Assembly (NCBI RefSeq): GCF_003289965.1
Contig: NZ_QMBQ01000005.1
Coordinates: 558,001 to 622,000, forward strand
DNA: 64,000 nt
Direction of reading: 5' to 3'
Origin: Mesorhizobium atlanticum
GTDB taxonomy: Bacteria > Pseudomonadota > Alphaproteobacteria > Rhizobiales > Rhizobiaceae
Shown: piece after piece, positions 27,904 to 36,457 of the stretch
Numbering within the stretch: position 1 is the stretch's first letter
Layout: each line of letters starts with the position of its first letter
Position numbers and translations under genes: made by a program
Notes under the pieces: model-generated
Told to the model about the DNA's origin: nothing
Databases searched by the model: none
Seen by the model: only the letters and a program-made list of their open reading frames with translations

Positions 27904-30483
27904 CTACTCGGCCGCGTCGCGGATGCCCGCGGGCGTATCCGGGATTCCGGAAGGCTTGTCCGGGAAGGTGCAGATCACCGTGGTGCCCCTGTCCTGGCCG
28001 GTCTCGATGCGCACGCTTCCGCCATGCAGTTCGACGAAGCTCTTGACGATCGAGAGCCCCAGTCCGGCGCCGCGCCGCCGCCCGCCATTGGCTCGCGGCT
28101 CGAAGCGGCGGAAGACCGACTCCAGCACGTCCGGCGGCATGCCGGGGCCGTCATCATGCACCGAGAACTCGACGCCGTCGGCCAGCCGCCGGCAAGTAAG
28201 CCGGATCGTGCTTGCCTCCGGCGCATAGTTCGCCGCGTTGCTGAGCAAGTTGTAGAGGATCTGGCGGATGCGGGTCTCGTCGCCGTGGAAGCTCGCCGGC
28301 GCCTCCGTCGCATCGATCGCGAGCTTGATCCGGTGCTCGTCCAGCCGGTCGGCAACCAGTTCGGCCGCCGCGGCGATCGTCCGGTCGATGTTCATCTCGG
28401 AAATGTCGAGTTGCATGATGCCGGCGTCTACGGTGGCCAGGTCGAGAATGTCGTTGACGATGGTGAGCAGCACCGATGACGACGAGCCGACATACTCGAC
28501 GTATTCGCGCTGCTTCGGCGTCAACGGCCCGGTGGCGGGCAGCGACAGCAACTCGGTGAAGCCGATGATATTGGTCAGCGGCGAGCGCAGCTCATAGGAC
28601 ACGTGCTGCACGAACTCGTTCTTCAACTGGTCGGATTTCTCCAGCGCTTCGTTCCTGTCCTTCAGCGCCCGCTCGACATTGACGGTGTCGGTGACGTCGA
28701 CGAAGGTGATCATCACCTGGCCGTTGGGCAGGTGGATCACCGCGTAGCTCAGCACGTTGCCGTTGACGAGCTCGATCTGGCCGCGGCGGTCGCGGCGCTC
28801 GTCGTCGAAGCCGGTGACCGCGGCGACGAAGCCGCCCCACGGGCTGTTCGCGGCGCGCTGGTCGCACAGGTCGCGGATCGCCGAGACATGGACATTGGGC
28901 TTGACCGCTTCCGCCGTCAGCCCCCACAGCGCGACGAAGGCCGGATTGGACAGGCGCAGCCGCCCGTCCGGACCGAACACGACCACGCCTTCGGCGAGGT
29001 TGTCCAGCGTCTCGCCCTGCACCCGCACGGCGGTCTGATAGCGGCTTTCGAGATCCATCTTCTCGGTCAGGTTCTCGAACACCCAGGTGACGCCGCCCTT
29101 CGGCTGCGGGTTCGCCACCACGCGGATCGTCTTCCCGTCCGGCAGGTGCCACCAGTGCTCCTGCGATTCGACGGCGCGATAGGCGCTGAGCAGGTTCTCC
29201 TTCCAGCGCCGCCATTCCGGCTGCTCGGCGATCCTGCCTTCCGAGCGCAGCCGGTCGAGCAGAAGCGTGTTGGAAGGAGCGCTGAGCAGGAAGCCCGAGT
29301 CGAGCCCCCAGAGTTTCTGGAAGGCCTGGTTGAAGAAGCGCAGCTTTTCCTCGGTGTCGAAGATCGCCACCGCGGTATTCAACTGGTCGAGTGTGTCGGC
29401 ATGGCTGCGCACGGTCCGCTCATATTCGGCGCGGATCGTCTCGGCCGCGCTTGTGTCGCAGGCAAGCCCCGCCGAGCCGTCGGCGCCGGCGAAGTCGGTG
29501 ACCGCGAACATGCGGCGGTCGCCTTCGATGACGGTGGAAAGCGTCTGTTCGAAGACCGGGCGCGTCTTGTGCTGCTCGGCGATCTGCTCGCGCGCCTGGC
29601 CGCCTAGGAACTCCTTGGCGTCGCGCACGGCGGCGGCCGGGCTTTCGGCCTCCACCGCCTCGGCATAGGCGCGGTTGACCCATTGCAATCGCCCGTCCGC
29701 GCCGCGCAGCCATGCCGGCATCTTCAACGCGTCGAGCAGGCCGATCATGGTGTCGTGGTCGGCGCTGAGCCGCTGGTTCTCGATCTTCAGCCTGGCCTGG
29801 TTGCGCAGCGTCTCCGACAGCGACACGAAGCGCACCAGCACATGCGCCGCGCTTTTGCGGCCATGCACTTCCAGCGGCACGCCGGCCTGCGTCTCGATGA
29901 CCAGATCGAAGGCCTTCGCCTGTTCGCGCAGCGCGGCGACCGCGTGTTCGAGCGCCGCCGCCGAGCGCGGCATCAGCCAGCGGCCGAAGGCAAGGAAGGC
30001 GGACCTGTCGTCGGGCGCGCCGCTTTCCAAAGGCAGGCTGCCGATGAGCTCGGGCTTCTTGTTGTCCGTGGCCCAGACGATCAGCCGCTGGTCGCGCAGG
30101 TTGAGCAGCGCCTCGGAACGCTGCAGCGCCGCGTTGACGTCCGCGATGCGGGCCCTGAGCTGGACATTCTGCGCGGCGGTGCGCGCGCGCTCGCGGATCA
30201 GGAAGATGGCCGAGACAAGTGCTGCGCCCATCACGCCGACGAACATGGCGAGCTGCATGACCTCGACGGTGCTGACCGGCGCCCCGGTTTTTCCCGCCAG
30301 GCTTGTGTCGGCGCGTGCGGCAAAGGCGAGCAGCGGGCTGGCAAGCGCCGAGGTGGCAAGAAGCAAGGCCGGCCGCAGGCCGGCGCGAAAACCGCCGCCG
30401 TTCACGGCGGGCCCGGCTTCGTTCGAATCCTTATGGCCGCCGGAAACGGCCTGTCCCGCGCTTGGCGGGTAATCCCCCGGCAT
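27904..30483 (-). CDS. divL: DivL-like cell-cycle pseudo-histidine kinase (Tyr at the phospho-acceptor site)
   Basis: 859 aa from ATG 30483 (GAAGAGGACC upstream); an earlier start at 30564 is possible. Two hydrophobic segments at about 35-58 and 74-97 anchor it. PAS-type domains follow at about 250-350, 370-480 and 500-610. The dimerisation helix reads FVQHVSYELRSPLTNIIGF: the His of the usual SHELRTPL box is Tyr630. The ATPase domain keeps ILYNLLSNAANY (N box), DDGPGMPP and GAGLGLSIVKSF. Tyr at this position is the hallmark of Caulobacter DivL, which controls CckA at the pole. First gene of the operon ending with trxA. Confidence 0.88.
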   Translation of the reverse strand: MPGDYPPSAGQAVSGGHKDSNEAGPAVNGGGFRAGLRPALLLATSALASPLLAFAARADTSLAGKTGAPVSTVEVMQLAMFVGVMGAALVSAIFLIRERARTAAQNVQLRARIADVNAALQRSEALLNLRDQRLIVWATDNKKPELIGSLPLESGAPDDRSAFLAFGRWLMPRSAAALEHAVAALREQAKAFDLVIETQAGVPLEVHGRKSAAHVLVRFVSLSETLRNQARLKIENQRLSADHDTMIGLLDALKMPAWLRGADGRLQWVNRAYAEAVEAESPAAAVRDAKEFLGGQAREQIAEQHKTRPVFEQTLSTVIEGDRRMFAVTDFAGADGSAGLACDTSAAETIRAEYERTVRSHADTLDQLNTAVAIFDTEEKLRFFNQAFQKLWGLDSGFLLSAPSNTLLLDRLRSEGRIAEQPEWRRWKENLLSAYRAVESQEHWWHLPDGKTIRVVANPQPKGGVTWVFENLTEKMDLESRYQTAVRVQGETLDNLAEGVVVFGPDGRLRLSNPAFVALWGLTAEAVKPNVHVSAIRDLCDQRAANSPWGGFVAAVTGFDDERRDRRGQIELVNGNVLSYAVIHLPNGQVMITFVDVTDTVNVERALKDRNEALEKSDQLKNEFVQHVSYELRSPLTNIIGFTELLSLPATGPLTPKQREYVEYVGSSSSVLLTIVNDILDLATVDAGIMQLDISEMNIDRTIAAAAELVADRLDEHRIKLAIDATEAPASFHGDETRIRQILYNLLSNAANYAPEASTIRLTCRRLADGVEFSVHDDGPGMPPDVLESVFRRFEPRANGGRRRGAGLGLSIVKSFVELHGGSVRIETGQDRGTTVICTFPDKPSGIPDTPAGIRDAAE

Positions 30484-30606
30484 GTCTTGGTCCTCTTCGC
30501 CGCTTGAATGCAAGACCGCCCTGAATGCGTCCCCGGCCCATCCTGTCCCCGGACCGCGAATCACAACAATAACGCCTGCCGGAATCGGCGTGAAGAATCA
30601 TTGGCG

Positions 30607-30645
30607 CAAAAAATAAAGCCGGGCGGAAAGTCAACCACCCGGCTT
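30607..30645 (-). terminator. Terminator of ahcY
   Basis: AAGCCGGG (30616-30623) pairs with CCCGGCTT (30638-30645). On the minus strand the stem is followed by TATTTTTTG. It lies 28 bases after the ahcY stop and isolates it from divL. Confidence 0.9.
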
Positions 30646-30673
30646 CAATATCTGGTAGATAATTTCGCTTTGG

Positions 30674-32074
30674 TTAATAGCGGTAGTGTTCCGGCTTATA
30701 CGGGCCCTGCGGCGTCACACCGATATAGGCGGCCTGTTCGCCGGACAGCTCGGTCAGCTTGGCGCCGAGCTTGTCGAGATGCAGCCGCGCCACCTTCTCG
30801 TCGAGGTGCTTGGGCAGCACATAGACCTGGTTCTGATACTGGCCGTGCTTGGTGAAAAGCTCGATCTGGGCCAGCACCTGGTTGGTGAACGAGGCCGACA
30901 TGACGAAGCTCGGGTGCCCGGTGGCGTTGCCGAGGTTGAGCAGGCGTCCCTCCGACAGAAGGATCATCCGCTTGCCGTCCGGGAAGGTGATCAGGTCGAC
31001 CTGCGGCTTGACGTTGGTCCATTTCAAATTGCGCAGCGCCGCCACCTGGATCTCGTTGTCGAAGTGGCCGATATTGCCGACGATCACCATGTCCTTCATC
31101 GCCCGCATATGGTCGAGCGTGACGACATCCTTGTTGCCGGTGGTGGTGATGACGATGTCGGCGGTCGGGGCCGCATCCTCCAGCGTGACCACCTCGAAGC
31201 CGTCCATCGCTGCCTGCAACGCGCAGATCGGGTCGACCTCGGTGACCTTGACGCGGGCGCCGGCGCCGCGCAGCGAGGCCGACGAGCCCTTGCCGACGTC
31301 GCCATAGCCGCATACCACCGCGACCTTGCCGGCCATCATCGTGTCGGTACCGCGGCGGATGCCGTCGACCAGTGATTCCTTGCAACCATATTTGTTGTCG
31401 AATTTCGATTTGGTGACGGAATCGTTGACGTTGATCGCCGGGAAGGGCAGCAGCCCCTTCTTCTGCAGCTGATAGAGACGGTTGACGCCTGTGGTGGTCT
31501 CCTCGGTGACGCCGCGGATCGCTTCGCGCTGCTTGGTGAAGAAGCCGGGCGAGGCCTTCAGGCGCTTCTTGATCTGCGCGAACAGGATCTCTTCCTCCTC
31601 GCTGCCAGGATTAGACAGCACGTCCTCGCCGGCCTCGGCGCGCGCGCCGAGCAGGATGTACATGGTGGCGTCGCCGCCGTCGTCGAGGATCATGTTGGAG
31701 GTGCCGCCGTCGGTCCACTGGAAGATGCGGTCGGTGTAGTTCCAGTAATCCTCGAGCGACTCGCCCTTGATGGCGAACACCGGAATGCCGGCCTCGGCGA
31801 TCGCGGCGGCCGCATGGTCCTGCGTCGAGAAGATGTTGCAGGAGGCCCAGCGGATGTCGGCGCCCAGCGCCTTCAGCGTCTCGATCAGCACCGCCGTCTG
31901 GATGGTCATGTGCAGCGAGCCGGTGATGCGCGCGCCCTTGAGCGGCTGCTTGGCGCCGAATTCCTCGCGGCAGGCCATCAGGCCCGGCATTTCGGTTTCG
32001 GCGATCTCGATCTCCTTGCGGCCCCAGCCGGCAAGCGAGATGTCGGCGACCACATAGTCCTTGCTACCCGTCAT
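30674..32074 (-). CDS. ahcY: Adenosylhomocysteinase
   Basis: 466 aa. It reversibly splits S-adenosylhomocysteine into homocysteine and adenosine, relieving inhibition of methyltransferases. The NAD site is [35 protein letters not shown] and the C-terminal KPEHYRY are conserved. ATG 32074 with CCGGAG upstream opens the family N-terminus. It has its own terminator and a strong palindrome in its leader that looks like a SahR operator. Confidence 0.98.
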   Translation of the reverse strand: MTGSKDYVVADISLAGWGRKEIEIAETEMPGLMACREEFGAKQPLKGARITGSLHMTIQTAVLIETLKALGADIRWASCNIFSTQDHAAAAIAEAGIPVFAIKGESLEDYWNYTDRIFQWTDGGTSNMILDDGGDATMYILLGARAEAGEDVLSNPGSEEEEILFAQIKKRLKASPGFFTKQREAIRGVTEETTTGVNRLYQLQKKGLLPFPAINVNDSVTKSKFDNKYGCKESLVDGIRRGTDTMMAGKVAVVCGYGDVGKGSSASLRGAGARVKVTEVDPICALQAAMDGFEVVTLEDAAPTADIVITTTGNKDVVTLDHMRAMKDMVIVGNIGHFDNEIQVAALRNLKWTNVKPQVDLITFPDGKRMILLSEGRLLNLGNATGHPSFVMSASFTNQVLAQIELFTKHGQYQNQVYVLPKHLDEKVARLHLDKLGAKLTELSGEQAAYIGVTPQGPYKPEHYRY

Positions 32075-32185
32075 GGCAGTGCTCCGGTGTGATTTTTTTC
32101 TCAAAGACGCGCCGGCGCCGGGAGGCGCGAGGGAGGGCGCGGTTGCCGGCCTGACTAGCAGATCGGTCGCCATCCGACAATGGGA

Positions 32186-32203
32186 CATAAAGAAATCTTT
32201 ATG
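32186..32203. promoter_or_regulatory. Perfect palindrome upstream of ahcY, SahR-like operator
   Basis: CATAAAGA (32186-32193), AA, TCTTTATG (32196-32203). It is AT-rich in a GC-rich setting and 112 bases before the ahcY start. ArsR-family SahR proteins repress ahcY and methionine-cycle genes in many proteobacteria at ATAAAGATATCTTTAT-like palindromes; the match is from memory of that motif. No sahR gene is in the window. Confidence 0.65.
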
Positions 32204-32241
32204 CGCGCATGTCTTGGAAGCGCGGAATGTGAAGCCGGGGA

Positions 32242-32538
32242 CTAGATTTCTTCGCCGAAGCGCGAGGCGACCAGCTGCTCCAGCGCGTCCATGGCCGGCA
32301 CGGCTTCCGGGCCGCTGGCGATCACGCGGATCGAATAGCCCGGGCTCGCCGCCAGCATCATCAGGCCCATGATCGAGGTGCCGCCGACCTTCACTCCGTC
32401 CTTCTCGACATGGATCGTGGCATCGAAGCCGGAGGCGACCTGGACGAACTTGGCCGACGCTCGCGCATGCAGGCCGCGCTGATTGATGATCGGGAACTCC
32501 CGCACAACCTCATCCGTTTGCGGCGCCGATGCGTTCAT
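32242..32538 (-). CDS. HPr-like phosphocarrier protein
   Basis: 98 aa. The active-site histidine is His24 in [13 protein letters not shown] and the HPr-kinase target serine is Ser55 in [11 protein letters not shown]. It accepts phosphate from EI and passes it to EIIA. No sugar-specific EIIB/EIIC permease is encoded nearby, as in the regulatory PTS of alphaproteobacteria. It overlaps the EIIA gene by ATGA at 32535-32538. Confidence 0.95.
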   Translation of the reverse strand: MNASAPQTDEVVREFPIINQRGLHARASAKFVQVASGFDATIHVEKDGVKVGGTSIMGLMMLAASPGYSIRVIASGPEAVPAMDALEQLVASRFGEEI

Positions 32539-32936
32539 TTGCTGCTCAGGAGCTGACTGGCGACGTTGATGTATTTGCGGCCCGCCGCCTGCGCCTCGTC
32601 GAGCGCGGCGGCCATGTTGTCGCCTTTGCGGATCGAGGAGAGCTTGATCAGCATCGGTAGGTTCATGCCGGCGATCACTTCGGTGCGGCCGGATTCCATC
32701 ACCGAGATGGCGAGGTTGGACGGCGTGCCGCCGAACATGTCGGTGAGCACGATGACGCCGGCGCCCGTATCGACGCGCGCCACCGCATCGACAATGTCGG
32801 CCCGGCGCTGCTCCATGTCGTCGTCGGCGCCGATGGCCACGGTCTCGAAATTGTCTTGCGGCCCGACGACATGCTCTACGGCATGCCGGAACTCGGTGGC
32901 GAGTTGACCGTGCGTCACGAGCACGAGTCCGATCAT
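32535..32936 (-). CDS. PTS EIIA component of the mannose type
   Basis: 133 aa. The N-terminus MIGLVLVTHGQLATEF carries the phospho-acceptor His9; MFGGTPSNLAI is the conserved EIIA(Man) loop. With HPr and HprK it forms a regulatory PTS branch, known in rhizobia and Brucella to affect carbon metabolism and the ChvG/ChvI pathway. It lies downstream of hprK after a 164-base gap that holds a possible promoter. Confidence 0.95.
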   Translation of the reverse strand: MIGLVLVTHGQLATEFRHAVEHVVGPQDNFETVAIGADDDMEQRRADIVDAVARVDTGAGVIVLTDMFGGTPSNLAISVMESGRTEVIAGMNLPMLIKLSSIRKGDNMAAALDEAQAAGRKYINVASQLLSSK

Positions 32937-33011
32937 TCTCTGGTGGCTCCCGTCATCGCCGCTTCACAGGCGTATATTATGTTCGCCAGCCATTCCAGGC
33001 GGCGGGAGCGC

Positions 33012-33040
33012 TATCTTGTCGACGCGCGGCCGGTTGACAA
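33012..33040 (-). promoter_or_regulatory. Possible promoter of the EIIA-HPr pair
   Basis: On the minus strand TTGTCA (33040-33035), 17 bases, AAGATA (33017-33012). A 6-bp inverted repeat CTTGTC/GACAAG (33015-33020, 33036-33041) coincides with both boxes and could be an operator. The 164-base gap has no other clear signal. Confidence 0.4.
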
Positions 33041-33100
33041 GCCCAAAATTGCGGCGGCTTGGGCCATTTTGACGCATCGCAGCAAAAAACCCAGGCCGGA

Positions 33101-33562
33101 TCATGAAAAAGGCTGGATCGACAGCCGCGCCATCACCGCCGGTAAGGCGGAGGCTGCGTTGCGCTCGACAAGATCGATGCGCGGCACAGGACAGCCCGCG
33201 ATCGGCTCGCTGATATCTTCCTGGAAACGGGCCATTTCTTCCTTCGGGACGAGCCGGATATGCAGGTCGATCACGCCGGCCGGCTCGAACGGCAGCGGGC
33301 ATGGCATGAAGCCTGGCACTTCGGCGAGGCCGGCGATGGTGGCCGGCGCACGGCAGATCAATCGCCCGCCATGCGCGGCGGCAAGCAGCCTGTCGTCGCT
33401 GATCAGATATGAAAACAGTCCGCGCGCCCGGCAATGGTCGATGAGCGTCAGCGCCAGTGTCGTCTTGCCGGCGCCCGACGGCCCCGTGATGAGGACGCCG
33501 CAATCGCCGATAAGAATCGCCGTTCCATGGATGTTTTCAGGCTTCACGGCAGGGTCGGACAT
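33101..33562 (-). CDS. hprK: HPr kinase/phosphorylase, short alphaproteobacterial form
   Basis: 153 aa, about half the length of the Gram-positive enzyme. It keeps the kinase core but lacks the N-terminal domain. Walker A is GPSGAGKTTLA at 27-37; YLISDDRLLA carries the catalytic Asp pair and EVPGFMPC is near the expected RGIG-type loop. It would phosphorylate the HPr serine (Ser55). It lies 10 bases downstream of chvG and is probably co-transcribed with it. Confidence 0.93.
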   Translation of the reverse strand: MSDPAVKPENIHGTAILIGDCGVLITGPSGAGKTTLALTLIDHCRARGLFSYLISDDRLLAAAHGGRLICRAPATIAGLAEVPGFMPCPLPFEPAGVIDLHIRLVPKEEMARFQEDISEPIAGCPVPRIDLVERNAASALPAVMARLSIQPFS

Positions 33563-33572
33563 GCCCGTCAGA

Positions 33573-35357
33573 TCAGCCTTCCGCCGGCAGCGTCACCACG
33601 AAGCGCGCGCCCTTGATCTCGCCGGGCTTGGTGCCGGGGATGTTTTCCGCCGTCAACGTGCCGCCATGCGCCTCGACGATCTGGCGGCTGATCGAGAGGC
33701 CAAGGCCGGAATTCTGGCCGAACGCCTCGCCGGCCGGCCGGTCGGTGTAGAAGCGCTCGAAGATGCGGTCGATGTTCTCGGCCCGGATACCCGGGCCGTT
33801 GTCGTCGACGGTGACGATGTTGAACTTGCCCGCGCGCGCCAGTGAGATCGTTATGTGGCCGTGCTCGTCGGGCACGAAGGAGCGCGCGTTCTCGATCAGG
33901 TTGGTGATGACCTGGCCGATCCTCAGATCATGGCCGACAACGAAATAGCCCTTGGCGCCGGCCGGCAGCTTGGCGACCTTCAGCTCGATCTCGACGGCCT
34001 TCTTGTTGCGCGTGGTCTCGCGCGAGACTGCGACCAGATCGGTGATGAACTTCTTCAGGTCCACGGTTCCGGCGTCCTCACGCGCGAGCTCCGCGTCGAG
34101 ACGGGAGGCGTCGGAGATGTCGGTGATCAGCCGGTCGAGCCGCTTCACGTCGTGCTGGATGATCTCCATCAGGCGAGCGCGAGACGTGTCGTTCTTCGCC
34201 AAGGGCAGCGTCTCGACGGCGCTGCGCAGCGACGTCAGCGGGTTCTTCAATTCGTGCGAGACGTCGGCGGCAAAGCTTTCGATCGCCTCGATGCGCGCGT
34301 AAAGCGCATTCGTCATGTCGCGCACGGCGATGGACAAATTGCCGATCTCGTCCTGCCGGTCGGAAAAGTCCGGGATTTCCTCGCGATTCTTGACGCCGCG
34401 CCGCACCCTGACGGCCGCGGCGGAAAGCCGCCGCAGCGGATTGGCGATGGTGGACGCCAGAAGCATCGACAGGATCGCGGTGACCAGCGCCGCGACGCCG
34501 AACACGCGCAGGATCGCCTTGCGCTCCGCCGCGACGATCTTGTCGATGTCGCCGCCCTCGGTGGACAGCATCAGCACACCAAGCACGGCACGAAAACGCT
34601 GGATCGGCACCGCGACGGAGACGATCTGCTCGCCCTGCTCGCTCACCCGCACGATGGTCGACGGGCTGCCGGTCAGCGCCTTGACCACCTCTGGGAAGGC
34701 CGCGCCGTTGCCGCCGGGCTGCTCGTGATAAACGGGCAGGTCCTTGTTGCGGAAGAAGTCGAAGATGAACTTCTCGACCCGCTCCACAAGGCCGGGCTGT
34801 TCGTCGTCGACGGGCGGCAGGTCGTAGCGCAGGATCTGGCCGCGCGAATAGAGATGCCGGGAATCGAGCAGGAGGTTCGCGTCGCGGTCATAGATACGGG
34901 CGCGGGTGCGCGTCGGCGAGATCAGTCGTCTGAGCACCGGCGCGACGCGCTCGGGGTTGATCGGGAAGTCGAGATTGTCGAGCTGGTCCGACCCCGGCCC
35001 CAGGCTCTCGCCGGCCTGCAGCTCGAGCAGCTTTTCCGGGTCGATGCTGATCGAATCGGTTTCCACCGTCGCCGAGGCGGCGATCGCGCCGGCGATGATT
35101 TCGCCCTGCGTCATCAAGCTCTCGACGCGGGCGTCGATCAGGCCGTCGCGGAAGGTGTTGAGGTAGAGGATGCCGGTCACCAGCACGGCAAGGCCGGCCA
35201 GGTTGAGGAACAGGATGCGCCGCGTCAGGCTGGAGAAGATGTGGTGGCCGAGAAACCGGCGCATCGGCACCGTGAACCTCGACACGAAGGCGGGCACGAT
35301 CCGCGGCGGACGCCTTGCCGCGCCCGCCCGTCTGCCTCGCTCTACTTCCACTGCCAT
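33573..35357 (-). CDS. chvG: Sensor histidine kinase ChvG (ExoS/BvrS type)
   Basis: 594 aa. A basic N-terminal tail precedes TM1 (about 46-68, ILFLNLAGLAVLVTGILYL). A periplasmic sensor of about 220 residues follows, then TM2 (about 295-318), HAMP and the H box FAADVSHELKNPLTSLRS with phospho-acceptor His368. N box NLIENARSF, DDNGPGI and GLGLSISRQIVEAHGG complete the kinase. In rhizobia this kinase answers acid/host signals and is held by ExoR. It follows chvI by 61 bases. Confidence 0.95.
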   Translation of the reverse strand: MAVEVERGRRAGAARRPPRIVPAFVSRFTVPMRRFLGHHIFSSLTRRILFLNLAGLAVLVTGILYLNTFRDGLIDARVESLMTQGEIIAGAIAASATVETDSISIDPEKLLELQAGESLGPGSDQLDNLDFPINPERVAPVLRRLISPTRTRARIYDRDANLLLDSRHLYSRGQILRYDLPPVDDEQPGLVERVEKFIFDFFRNKDLPVYHEQPGGNGAAFPEVVKALTGSPSTIVRVSEQGEQIVSVAVPIQRFRAVLGVLMLSTEGGDIDKIVAAERKAILRVFGVAALVTAILSMLLASTIANPLRRLSAAAVRVRRGVKNREEIPDFSDRQDEIGNLSIAVRDMTNALYARIEAIESFAADVSHELKNPLTSLRSAVETLPLAKNDTSRARLMEIIQHDVKRLDRLITDISDASRLDAELAREDAGTVDLKKFITDLVAVSRETTRNKKAVEIELKVAKLPAGAKGYFVVGHDLRIGQVITNLIENARSFVPDEHGHITISLARAGKFNIVTVDDNGPGIRAENIDRIFERFYTDRPAGEAFGQNSGLGLSISRQIVEAHGGTLTAENIPGTKPGEIKGARFVVTLPAEG

Positions 35358-35418
35358 CGACTAGCAGCTCCCGGTCCGTTCCTGTGCATGCCCACCCGTT
35401 CGGGCGACATGCATTACC

Positions 35419-36120
35419 TTAAGCCTCGCGGAACCGGTACCCGACTCCGTAAAGGGTTTCGATCATCTCGAAGTCGTCGTCGACGGCCTTGAACTTCTTG
35501 CGCAGCCGCTTGATGTGGCTGTCGATGGTGCGGTCGTCGACATAGACCTGCTCATCATAGGCCGAATCCATCAGCGCATCACGGCTTTTCACCACGCCGG
35601 GGCGCTGCGCCAGCGAATGCAGGATGAGGAACTCGGTCACCGTCAGGGTCACCGGCTCGCCCTTCCAGGTGCAGGTATGGCGTTCCTGGTCCATCACCAG
35701 CTGGCCGCGTTCGAGCGAGCGGGCCTGCTGGGCGGGCGCCTTGGCCGCCGCCTCGCGGGCACTGGTCCGGCGCAGCACCGCGCGCACGCGCTCGACCAGC
35801 AGCCGCTGCGAGAAGGGTTTGCGGATGAAGTCGTCGGCGCCCATCTTGAGGCCGAACAATTCGTCGATCTCGTCGTCCTTCGACGTCAGGAAGATGACCG
35901 GCAGGTCCGACTTCTGGCGCATGCGGCGCAACAGCTCCATGCCGTCCATGCGCGGCATCTTGATGTCGAGGATGGCGAGGTTCGGCGGCCGGGCCGCCAG
36001 GCCTTCCAGCGCCGACGCGCCGTCAGTGTAGGTTTCGACCCGATAGCCCTCGGACTCGAGCGCGATCGACACCGAGGTCAGAATGTTGCGGTCGTCGTCG
36101 ACAAGCGCGATTGTTGCCAT
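35419..36120 (-). CDS. chvI: Response regulator ChvI
   Basis: 233 aa, OmpR family. The receiver has the acidic pocket VDDDRN, phospho-acceptor Asp52 in [13 protein letters not shown] and Lys in FLTSKDDE. The C-terminal winged helix ends [25 protein letters not shown] 36120 opens the family's N-terminus; ATG 36138 is an alternative. It activates acid- and envelope-stress genes and exopolysaccharide control, and is essential or nearly so in several rhizobia. It is divergent from pckA. Confidence 0.96.
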   Translation of the reverse strand: MATIALVDDDRNILTSVSIALESEGYRVETYTDGASALEGLAARPPNLAILDIKMPRMDGMELLRRMRQKSDLPVIFLTSKDDEIDELFGLKMGADDFIRKPFSQRLLVERVRAVLRRTSAREAAAKAPAQQARSLERGQLVMDQERHTCTWKGEPVTLTVTEFLILHSLAQRPGVVKSRDALMDSAYDEQVYVDDRTIDSHIKRLRKKFKAVDDDFEMIETLYGVGYRFREA

Positions 36121-36457
36121 TTCAAGTGGCTCCCTCATGAGCTGTCCCTTCTGTCGTCGAGAAGGGGCTTTTGCAGGACAAATTGGGTACAAAATGTGGC
36201 ACGGGCCCTGTCGGAAGTCACGGGCGCTCTGCCGCTACACACCATCGCACCCGTACCGGGATTGGACGAAGCAAACCTGCCAATCCTTTGGGCAACCTCT
36301 GTGATTTTTTGCACATATAAACGATTTAAACAACTTTCAAATTTTTTAAATCGATTAATGATTTGATATCATTCGGCTTTTCTGGTTCTGAACCTGCGGC
36401 CCCGGCGCGGGCTCCGGGAAATCACCCGTCATATGCGGCCAAATCCAGAGAGGAAAT
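36121..36457. promoter_or_regulatory. Divergent chvI-pckA intergenic region
   Basis: 337 bases without a gene. They hold a perfect 7-bp inverted repeat GGATTGG (36259-36265)/CCAATCC (36280-36286) and a markedly AT-rich stretch at 36301-36375. The AT-rich part ends in the palindrome AATGAT-TTGAT-ATCATT (36357-36373), 84 bases before pckA. These are likely parts of the pckA promoter/operator, but no consensus -35/-10 pair is convincing. Confidence 0.45.

Noticed and set aside
30417-30430. GTTCGAATCC, resembling a tRNA T-loop
   Set aside because: No acceptor or anticodon arms surround it; it is within or near the N-terminal coding part of divL.
32075-32241. SAH riboswitch before ahcY
   Set aside because: I could not form the expected pseudoknotted fold; the obvious feature is a DNA palindrome instead.
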